A program made the position numbers and the translations under genes. Of a DNA stretch of 7,729 nt, positions 1 through 5,366 are shown one piece after another (position 1 is the first letter of the stretch; each line of letters starts with the position of its first letter). Under the pieces are notes generated by a model. That model was not told the DNA's origin. It searched no databases and worked only from the letters and a program-made list of their open reading frames with translations. Location of the stretch: positions 1 through 7,729 of the forward strand of contig CALGNF010000107.1 in NCBI GenBank assembly GCA_937958685.1, given 5' to 3'. This DNA is from an uncultured Caryophanales bacterium. GTDB taxonomy: Bacteria; Bacillota_I; Bacilli_A; Izemoplasmatales; Hujiaoplasmataceae.

Positions 1-46
1 AGATCGTATTCGGTGACTGGAGTTCAGACGTGTGCTCTTCCGATCT
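1..46 (+). other. Illumina TruSeq read-2/index adapter (not biological)
   Basis: Positions 13-46 match the TruSeq index-side adapter, starting GTGACTGGAGTTC and ending GCTCTTCCGATCT. Positions 1-4 (AGAT) fit the end of the P7 oligonucleotide. Positions 5-12 (CGTATTCG) then sit exactly where the 8-base i7 index lies. These bases were added in library preparation and are not part of the genome. The insert begins at about 47. Confidence 0.97.
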
Positions 47-69
47 ATTATGATATGGATCGTCATCTC

Positions 70-76
70 AAGGAGG
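70..76 (+). promoter_or_regulatory. Ribosome binding site of the YjbQ-family gene
   Basis: AAGGAGG lies 7 bases before the ATG at 84, a near-perfect Shine-Dalgarno match. An in-frame TGA at 51-53 with no other ATG after it fixes the start. That TGA could also be the end of an upstream gene, but only 37 bases of genome remain before the adapter, so no promoter can be judged. Confidence 0.85.
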
Positions 77-83
77 AAAGCAG

Positions 84-500
84 ATGAAATCATACCGCAA
101 AGAACTGTGGTTTCATACCGATAGACGCCGTGATTACATCAACATCACCGCCAAGGTCGCCGACTGCATCAAAGAAAGCGGTATCAGGGAGGGGTTGGTG
201 CTCGTCAACGCGATGCACATCACCGCCAGTGTCTTCATCAATGACGACGAGGCGGGCCTGTACCGCGACTTCGAGCGCTTTCTGGAGCGTCTGGCACCGG
301 AGAAACCTTACAACCAATATGAGCACAACGGCTATGAGGACAATGCGGACGCCCATCTCAAACGCCAGGTGATGGGACGCGAGGTTGTTTGCGCGATCAC
401 CGACGGCCGGCTGGATTTTGGGCCTTGGGAAAGGATTTTCTACGGTGAGTTTGACGGACAGAGAAACAAGCGGGTCCTCGTCAAGATCATCGGCGAATAG
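84..500 (+). CDS. YjbQ/UPF0047 family protein (secondary thiamine-phosphate synthase-like)
   Basis: This 138-residue protein is full length for the UPF0047/YjbQ family, small single-domain cytoplasmic proteins of about 130-140 residues. Family signatures are present in order: the hydrophobic strand with His45 ([15 protein letters not shown]), the block around Asn87 and His91 (DNADAHLK), and the C-terminal block Gly108-Arg127 ([11 protein letters not shown], then GEFDGQR). The two histidines and Glu122/Asp124 are the expected conserved polar residues. E. coli YjbQ has been linked to weak thiamine-phosphate synthase activity, but the physiological role of the family is unsettled, so I give only the family name. 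The start follows a strong AGGAGG site. The stop overlaps the ribosome site of the next gene 12 bases downstream, so the two are co-transcribed. No thiamine gene is visible nearby. Confidence 0.9.
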   Translation: MKSYRKELWFHTDRRRDYINITAKVADCIKESGIREGLVLVNAMHITASVFINDDEAGLYRDFERFLERLAPEKPYNQYEHNGYEDNADAHLKRQVMGREVVCAITDGRLDFGPWERIFYGEFDGQRNKRVLVKIIGE

Positions 501-504
501 GAGG
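500..504 (+). promoter_or_regulatory. Ribosome binding site overlapping the upstream stop codon
   Basis: GGAGG begins on the last base of the TAG stop (498-500) of the YjbQ-family gene and lies 8 bases before the ATG at 513. It supports that ATG as the start of the dehydrogenase and suggests coupled translation of the pair. Confidence 0.8.
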
Positions 505-512
505 TATAAGTC

Positions 513-1433
513 ATGATCGCCTATATCGACCGATACCTTGGCAAAGACAACATCAAAACGATCAGCGACCACTTTCCCGAGATCACATTCACCACTGAGG
601 AAGCAGTCGCCAAAGAAGCGGAAATCATCATCTGCATGCAAAAATTCTTCATTGAGCATGATTTGGACGAGTTTCCCCGGTTGCGGTGGGTCCAGTATCT
701 GATGGCCGGATACGATCGCTTCAACATCGCCAAAGCCAACGCGAAGAAGATTCTTTTCACGACGGCGCAAGATGTGTTCTCCTTCTCGATCGCCGAAGAT
801 GTCTTGGCCAAGATCCTGTTGTTCAACCGCAATCTCCGGCATTATCACGAGCTGCAGAAACAAAGAAAATGGGAGCCGATTCCCAAAGAGCCGGAACTCT
901 ACCAGGCAACTGTCGGAATCCTCGGAGCCGGATCGATCGCCCGGGAACTGGCCATCAGGCTCAAAGCCTTTGACGCCAGGATCCTCTGCTATCGCAAGCG
1001 CCAGGAGGCGGCCGCCTTCGCCGAGGAAACCTTTTGGACCAAAAGCGGATTGATTGAACTTTTGGAAAGAAGCGATTATATAATCGTCGCCATGCCGCTT
1101 GCGGATGCGACCAGACAACTTCTGGACCGGGAAATGCTCCAAAAAATCCGGGCGCATGCGCTCTTGATCAATATCGCCCGCGGCGAGATCATCGATCAGG
1201 ACGCCCTGATCGACTGCCTCAAGGCCAAGACGTTGCGTGGCGCCGGACTGGATGTCACCACCCCCGAGCCTCTACCTCCCGACAACGAGCTTTGGATGCT
1301 CGATAACGTCTTCATCACACCGCACAACGCTTCTTCGAGCCCGCGGATGCGCGAACGGCTACTGCAACTCGTCGAAAACAATCTGTGCCGTTATCTCAAC
1401 AACGAAGAACTACGGTATCTGGTCCGCGAGTAA
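513..1433 (+). CDS. D-isomer-specific 2-hydroxyacid dehydrogenase, NAD(P)-dependent
   Basis: The 306-residue length and layout match the 2-hydroxyacid dehydrogenase family, whose members interconvert 2-oxoacids and D-2-hydroxyacids with NAD(P)H in the cytoplasm. A divergent N-terminal substrate domain (about 1-95) surrounds a Rossmann domain (about 100-275). The dinucleotide loop is GILGAGSIA (Gly138, Gly140, Ala143). The catalytic triad is complete: Arg223 in NIARGE, Glu252 in TTPEPLP, and His271 in ITPHNAS. The hydrophobic C-terminal helix closing the family fold is present at 275-300. There is no ACT domain, so it is not a long-form SerA. The substrate cannot be read from sequence; glyoxylate/hydroxypyruvate, D-lactate or phosphoglycerate-type activity are all possible. 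It is the second gene of a unit with the YjbQ-family gene and is followed by a hairpin terminator. Confidence 0.9.
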   Translation: MIAYIDRYLGKDNIKTISDHFPEITFTTEEAVAKEAEIIICMQKFFIEHDLDEFPRLRWVQYLMAGYDRFNIAKANAKKILFTTAQDVFSFSIAEDVLAKILLFNRNLRHYHELQKQRKWEPIPKEPELYQATVGILGAGSIARELAIRLKAFDARILCYRKRQEAAAFAEETFWTKSGLIELLERSDYIIVAMPLADATRQLLDREMLQKIRAHALLINIARGEIIDQDALIDCLKAKTLRGAGLDVTTPEPLPPDNELWMLDNVFITPHNASSSPRMRERLLQLVENNLCRYLNNEELRYLVRE

Positions 1434-1467
1434 GGTCGGCTCTTGGTGGACCGGTTATCCGAAAAGA

Positions 1468-1500
1468 AAAAGATCATGGTCGAATTGTCCATGGTCTTTT
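1468..1500. terminator. Bidirectional rho-independent terminator between convergent genes
   Basis: Arms 1468-1479 (AAAAGATCATGG) and 1489-1500 (CCATGGTCTTTT) pair over 12 bp with one G-T wobble, around a 9-base loop. Reading right, the stem ends in TCTTTT and then GATTT. Reading left, the opposite strand continues TTTTTCTTTTC. It therefore suits transcripts arriving from both sides: the dehydrogenase unit from the left and the PEP carboxykinase gene from the right. The remaining intergenic bases 1501-1631 show no convincing gene or second hairpin. Confidence 0.72.
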
Positions 1501-1631
1501 GATTTCCCGAAAATCGAGGAAAGCGTTACAGTCGTGAATGGCATAAATCCCAGCGAAAGCACTAGCCATCAGGATAAACCAGGTGCCAAAAGATGGATTG
1601 ACGATGCTTGTTTGCAGGGAAAAAAGCGCCG

Positions 1632-3422
1632 CTAGAATCCGAATCTTTGTTTCAGCAAAGCCAGTTGGCTTGCTAATTCCTTCGGGAGACGCTCGCCATA
1701 AAGGCGAAAGCCCGCTTCGATCGAGGCGATTTCAGCCTTCCAAGCCTCGGAATCGATTGCGAACAAAGCCTCCAGTTTCTCTGGCTCCAGAGCTAGCCCC
1801 GCCAAATCGAGAGCGCCTTCGGCGGGGATGATGCCAATCGGTGCCATCATGCCGTTGCCGGTTCCTTCCGTCTGCTCGAAAATCCATTTCAGAACCCGGC
1901 TGTTCTCGCCGAACCCTGGCCAGAGATAACGGCCGGACGCATCTTTTCGGAACCAGTTGACCGAAAAGATGAGCGGCAGTTTGTCCCCCGAACTCATCGA
2001 GCCAACATTCAGCCAGTGCTCGACATAGTCGGCGATATGATAGCCGATGAACGGCAGCATCGCAAACGGGTCGCGCCTGACGGCGCCGATGGAATCGGAG
2101 ATGGTTGCCGCCGTGATCTCGGAACCCATGATCGAGGCGAGAAAGACCCCATGTTTGAAGTCGAAGCTGCGATAGATCAGGGGAATTGTCCCCGGGCGCC
2201 GACCACCAAACAGCATGGCGGCGATCGGTACGCCTTCGGGATCCTCCCAGTTGGCGGCGATCACCGGACAGTTGCGGGCGGGTGCGGTGAACCGGCAGTT
2301 CGGATGCGCGGCTTTCTTGCCGGTTTCGGGATACCAGTGGTTGCCCTGCCAGTCGATCAGATGGCGCGGTGGTTCCACGGTCATATCCTCCCACCAGACG
2401 TCACCGTCGTCGGTGAGGGCGACATTGGTGAAAATCGTATCGCTCATGATCGTCCGCATCGCGTTGGGATTGGAAGACCAGGAAGTTCCGGAAGCGACAC
2501 CGAAAAAGCCGGCTTCCGGATTGATGGCATACAATCTGCCATCGTCTTTGTATCTGATCCAGGCGATGTCATCCCCGAGCGTTTCTGCCTGCCAGCCGGG
2601 AAGCGACGGGGTGATCATCGCAAGATTGGTTTTGCCGCAGGCACTGGGAAAGGCGCCGGTGATATACTTGGTTTTGCCTTCGGGCGAGGTCAGTTTGAGG
2701 ATCAGCATGTGCTCCGCCAACCAGTCCTCGTTGCGGGCCTGATAGGAAGCGATCCTCAGGGCGAAGCACTTCTTTCCGAGCAGGGCGTTGCCGCCGTAAC
2801 CGGAGCCATAGGACCAGATCATGTTGTCTTCCGGGAAATGGGCGATGAATTTCTCCTCGATCGGTGTGCATGGCCACAGCGGATCGACCATGCCCGGAAG
2901 CAAGGGATAACCAACGGAATGCAGGCATTGGACATATTCGCCATCGGATCCGAGAACCTCGAGCACCCGATCGCCAGTCCTCGTCATGATGTGCATGTTG
3001 AGGACGACATAGGCGCTGTCGGTGATCTCGACACCGATCTTGGAGAAAACGGAGCCGATCGGACCCATGGAGAAGGGAATCACATACATTGTCCTCCCCC
3101 TCATGGAACCTTGGAAACGCGTTGTCATTTCCGCCTTGAGAACCACCGGATCGATCCAGTTGTTGGTCGGTCCCGCGTCACCGTGGGTGCGGGTGGCGAT
3201 GAACGTCCGCTCCTCGACGCGGGCGACATCGGAAGGATCGGTCCGGAACAGGTAACAATTCTTGCGGTATTTCTCATTGAGTTTGACGGCTCGGTTCTCC
3301 TTGACCATTTTGGTGATCAAATCGTCATACTCCACGGTCGTGCCGTGCCACCAGACGATGCTGTCGGGTTGGCACAGATCGGCGGTCGCCTCGACCCATG
3401 CAGCCAATTTGGTGTGCGTCAT
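1632..3422 (-). CDS. pckG: Phosphoenolpyruvate carboxykinase, GTP-dependent
   Basis: The enzyme catalyses oxaloacetate + GTP to phosphoenolpyruvate + GDP + CO2 (EC 4.1.1.32), linking the C4-acid pool to gluconeogenesis or, in reverse, to CO2 fixation. The 596 residues are full length for the GTP family and resemble animal PEPCK along the whole chain. Visible sites: Arg68 (DVARVE), Tyr209 and Lys217-Lys218 (GSGYGG...GKKC), His238, and the family P-loop FPSACGKTN (257-267) with the hyper-reactive Cys262 and Lys264. Asp284-Asp285 lie in GDDIAW, Asn375 and Arg377 in HPNCRF, and Arg408 in GGRRP. NWFRKD (489-494) and WPGFGENSRVL (501-511) are also family hallmarks. ATP-type PEPCK has a different sequence and is excluded. 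It is a single-gene unit, divergent from the NYN gene and ending towards the terminator at 1468-1500. No missing active-site residue was seen. Confidence 0.97.
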   Translation of the reverse strand: MTHTKLAAWVEATADLCQPDSIVWWHGTTVEYDDLITKMVKENRAVKLNEKYRKNCYLFRTDPSDVARVEERTFIATRTHGDAGPTNNWIDPVVLKAEMTTRFQGSMRGRTMYVIPFSMGPIGSVFSKIGVEITDSAYVVLNMHIMTRTGDRVLEVLGSDGEYVQCLHSVGYPLLPGMVDPLWPCTPIEEKFIAHFPEDNMIWSYGSGYGGNALLGKKCFALRIASYQARNEDWLAEHMLILKLTSPEGKTKYITGAFPSACGKTNLAMITPSLPGWQAETLGDDIAWIRYKDDGRLYAINPEAGFFGVASGTSWSSNPNAMRTIMSDTIFTNVALTDDGDVWWEDMTVEPPRHLIDWQGNHWYPETGKKAAHPNCRFTAPARNCPVIAANWEDPEGVPIAAMLFGGRRPGTIPLIYRSFDFKHGVFLASIMGSEITAATISDSIGAVRRDPFAMLPFIGYHIADYVEHWLNVGSMSSGDKLPLIFSVNWFRKDASGRYLWPGFGENSRVLKWIFEQTEGTGNGMMAPIGIIPAEGALDLAGLALEPEKLEALFAIDSEAWKAEIASIEAGFRLYGERLPKELASQLALLKQRFGF

Positions 3423-3429
3423 TGCTTCA

Positions 3430-3436
3430 GCTCCTT
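3430..3436 (-). promoter_or_regulatory. Ribosome binding site of pckG
   Basis: On the minus strand AAGGAGC lies about 7-8 bases before the ATG at 3420-3422. This supports that ATG as the start. Confidence 0.75.
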
Positions 3437-3499
3437 GTCATATTTTGGAAGTCACTACCTGGATATCTGGGATTTGTTATGTTCTTTTGCCCCAATAAG

Positions 3500-3508
3500 T
3501 GTTATAAT
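3500..3508 (+). promoter_or_regulatory. Extended -10 promoter for the NYN-OST-HTH gene
   Basis: TGTTATAAT is a perfect TATAAT hexamer (3503-3508) preceded by TG one base upstream, the extended -10 form. At the ideal 17-base distance the -35 position (3480-3485, TGTTCT) is poor, as is common for extended -10 promoters. Transcription would start near 3515, giving a very short leader. That leader would be little more than the ribosome site AAAAGGGG (3515-3522), which lies 8 bases before the ATG at 3531. Confidence 0.6.
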
Positions 3509-3530
3509 GAATTGAAAAGGGGTTGACCAT

Positions 3531-4301
3531 ATGGAAAAAAGCATTGCCCTGTTAATTGATGCGGAGAATATCTCTCCAAGTTACATCGAGATCATCATCG
3601 ACGAAGCGAACAAATACGGGAAGATCAACTATCGCCGGGTTTACGGCGACTGGACGACGCCGCAACTAAATCCCTGGAAACAAAGAATCAGCGAATTTGG
3701 CCTGACGCCCGTCCAGCAGTATGCCCACACTTCGGGCAAGAACGCTTCCGACTTCACGCTCATCATCGATGCGATGGATATCCTCTACTCGGGGAAAGTC
3801 AACAGTTTCTGCATCGTCTCGAGCGACAGCGATTTCACCAAACTCGTCACCAGACTCCGTGAGGACGATATGTTCGTCTTCGGGATGGGTGAAAGCAAGA
3901 CCCCGATCTCGCTTGTCAATTCCTGCGAGACATTCGCGTATCTCGACAAGATGCTCGAAGCCACCCAGGAAGCCCAGGCTGTGCTCGTGAAGCAGAAGGA
4001 AGCATCCACTCCCAAGAAGAAAAACGGAAGCCAAAAACCGGAAAGCTCGATCACGCCGCTGGAGAAAGTCAAGGTCGAACTGCGCAACATCATCAACGAG
4101 AACGCCGAGGACAACGGTTGGGCTTACTGGAGTCTTGTCGCCCAATACCTGCAGAAGAAGTTTCCCGGATTCCATCCGCGAAACTACGGCGACAACACCA
4201 AACCGCTGGCTTTCTTCGAACGCATGAAGGAATTCGAGATCAAGAAGATCAACACCGTCATTCACATCCGCAACAAGGAAGAAACCACACCGTCGTCCTA
4301 A
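3531..4301 (+). CDS. NYN (LabA/DUF88-type) nuclease-fold protein with C-terminal OST-HTH/LOTUS domain
   Basis: The 256 residues form two domains joined by a charged Lys/Ser/Pro linker (about 150-175). Residues 1-142 are a NYN domain, the PIN-like fold of the LabA/DUF88 group. Its acidic metal site is recognisable: Asp10 with Asn13 (LLIDAENIS), Asp74 and Asp80 (NASDFTLIIDAMD), and Asp99/Asp101 (SSDSDF). Residues 174-248 fit an OST-HTH/LOTUS winged-helix, with the typical core of a basic strand and the segment FPGFHPRNYGDNTKPLAFF. OST-HTH domains bind RNA, including G-rich RNA, so a cytoplasmic RNA-processing or RNA-decay role is likely, but no substrate is known for this architecture and I infer none. 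It is a single gene with its own extended -10 promoter and terminator. It belongs to neither neighbouring pathway. Confidence 0.88.
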   Translation: MEKSIALLIDAENISPSYIEIIIDEANKYGKINYRRVYGDWTTPQLNPWKQRISEFGLTPVQQYAHTSGKNASDFTLIIDAMDILYSGKVNSFCIVSSDSDFTKLVTRLREDDMFVFGMGESKTPISLVNSCETFAYLDKMLEATQEAQAVLVKQKEASTPKKKNGSQKPESSITPLEKVKVELRNIINENAEDNGWAYWSLVAQYLQKKFPGFHPRNYGDNTKPLAFFERMKEFEIKKINTVIHIRNKEETTPSS

Positions 4302-4313
4302 ACGACGGTTTTT
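4290..4313 (+). terminator. Rho-independent terminator containing both convergent stop codons
   Basis: Arms CCGTCGT (4290-4296) and ACGACGG (4302-4308) pair perfectly over 7 GC-rich base pairs around the 5-base loop CCTAA, followed by TTTTTCTT. The loop holds the TAA of the NYN gene (4299-4301) and, on the other strand, the TAG of the racemase gene (4298-4300). Only the rightward direction has a good T-tract. Leftward the hairpin is followed by TGTGGTTTC, so termination of the ornithine operon here would be weaker. Confidence 0.8.
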
Positions 4314-5356
4314 CTTACGTACGGGGAAGTCATGAGTTGCAACAAACCGGGATAATTCATCCCAAAACCCATGATATCACCGACATCATAGCGATCCTTC
4401 GGCAATGCAACCAGCAAGTGGTCGCTGCTGCCTCCAAGAATGCGCACATCGCCAGCGAACGGATACAGATTATCCGGCATGACGTCTTGTTTGCCCACCG
4501 CAAGAATCCCGCGGCGCATCAAGCCCTCATCGACGATCGCCGGCGTCTCGCCGAAGGAGTTCATGCCGATCTCGCCGATGGGGAAACTGGGTTTTGTTTG
4601 GATCTCGATCAATTGCGCCTCCAAACGGAAACAGTCGGCATGCAGACCGGGCAACAACCGGCCATAGGCCGTCTCGCGCCCGAGGAAGACGATCTCGCCG
4701 AAGCGAAGACTGTTGATCTCCTTGGGGATGGCGGAAGCATTGAACAGGTGAAAAGACGAGGAGTTGCCGCCGGAGACGATCGCCAGTTTGATGGGCAGCG
4801 TCTGTTCGATATGCTTCTGGATCCGCACCAGGCGCATCAAGACATCATAGGTGGGGATCAAGCCGCCGTAACAAGTCAGATTGGTGCCGATTCCCCGCAA
4901 ACGGATCTGTCTAAGGCCAAGAATTTCCCTGACAACGGGCAAACATTCGTCTTCATAGAAAAGACCTTCACGAAGATCGCCAAGATCGAACATCAACAGC
5001 ACTTCATGGATTCTCTTCTGTTTGGCGGCCTCTTGATCGAGCAGTCTGATTGTGGAGATTTCCGAATTGAGCGAGAGATCGGCATACTTGACGACTTTGG
5101 CGATCTCCGCTTTCATCGGCAGGCGCAACAGCGCCTTTTTTTTGTCGATGCCGCTGAATTTGGCCAGATTTTGCCAGCGGGAATCGGCGATATACGTGAA
5201 ATCGTGATGCGCAAGTTCGCTGACAAGACTGACATTGCCAGCCAAAACCTTGGTCACGAGAAACGTCTGGCTGATGCCATGCTGGTGGCACATCGACAAG
5301 ACCGTGGCGGCGTTATGATTCAATTTTTCCTTATCGGCAACGATACGGGGATACAT
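4298..5356 (-). CDS. orr: Ornithine racemase-like PLP enzyme (alanine racemase fold)
   Basis: The 352 residues match fold-III PLP racemases of the ornithine racemase/YhfX group, about the length of clostridial ornithine racemase. The PLP lysine is most likely Lys36 in FLVTKVLAGN, the position of the alanine racemase lysine after the first strand of the TIM barrel. Phosphate-contact segments follow: GIGTNLTCYGG (155-165), SGGNSSS (195-201) and RFGEIVFLGR (218-227). A C-terminal beta region holds GDVRILGGSSDH (302-313). The reaction would be L-ornithine to D-ornithine, the substrate form used by ornithine 4,5-aminomutase. The specific call relies on being the last gene after oraE and the GlmL-like gene, starting 4 bases after the latter stops. 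Without that context I would say only amino-acid racemase. Its stop overlaps that of the convergent NYN gene. Confidence 0.85.
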   Translation of the reverse strand: MYPRIVADKEKLNHNAATVLSMCHQHGISQTFLVTKVLAGNVSLVSELAHHDFTYIADSRWQNLAKFSGIDKKKALLRLPMKAEIAKVVKYADLSLNSEISTIRLLDQEAAKQKRIHEVLLMFDLGDLREGLFYEDECLPVVREILGLRQIRLRGIGTNLTCYGGLIPTYDVLMRLVRIQKHIEQTLPIKLAIVSGGNSSSFHLFNASAIPKEINSLRFGEIVFLGRETAYGRLLPGLHADCFRLEAQLIEIQTKPSFPIGEIGMNSFGETPAIVDEGLMRRGILAVGKQDVMPDNLYPFAGDVRILGGSSDHLLVALPKDRYDVGDIMGFGMNYPGLLQLMTSPYVRKTVV

Positions 5357-5360
5357 GCTA

Positions 5361-5366
5361 TCACCT
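5361..5366 (-). promoter_or_regulatory. Ribosome binding site of orr overlapping the upstream TGA
   Basis: On the minus strand AGGTGA includes the TGA stop of the GlmL-like gene and lies 4 bases before the ATG at 5354-5356. The spacing is short for a Shine-Dalgarno site, so reinitiation by ribosomes finishing the upstream gene is likely. Confidence 0.55.

Larger units (their letters stand above)
3423..3530. promoter_or_regulatory. Divergent intergenic region between pckG and the NYN gene
   Basis: These 108 bases separate two divergently transcribed genes and are visibly richer in A+T than the flanking coding DNA. They must hold a promoter for each direction. The rightward one is clear and is listed separately. 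For the leftward one (pckG) I find only weak -10-like strings such as CATAAC and no matching -35, so I do not place it. GATATC at about 3462-3467 is a bare 6-base palindrome without symmetrical flanks, so I make no operator call. Confidence 0.5.

Noticed and set aside
47..83. End of an upstream gene or promoter before the YjbQ-family gene
   Set aside because: Only 37 genomic bases remain before the adapter. The TGA at 51-53 could be a stop codon of another gene, but there is too little sequence to support a call.
90..1157. A 355-codon minus-strand frame opposite the first two genes
   Set aside because: It lies antisense to two well-recognised protein families with good ribosome sites. It has no family motif and no ribosome site of its own, and its composition is that expected from the reverse of GC-rich third positions.
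1501..1631. Second terminator or small RNA after pckG
   Set aside because: There is a short T-run on the minus strand just after the stop (about 1620-1625), but I find no stem in front of it, and the CCATC/GATGG pair in this stretch is too short and too far apart to count.
3455..3475. Possible operator around GATATC between pckG and the NYN gene
   Set aside because: Only the central 6 bases are symmetrical; the flanks do not pair and no second copy is seen in the region.
2016..3515. A 499-codon plus-strand frame opposite pckG
   Set aside because: It is opposite a full-length PEPCK with every catalytic motif. The translation is rich in Gly, Asp, Arg and His without recognisable domains, which is typical of an antisense shadow.
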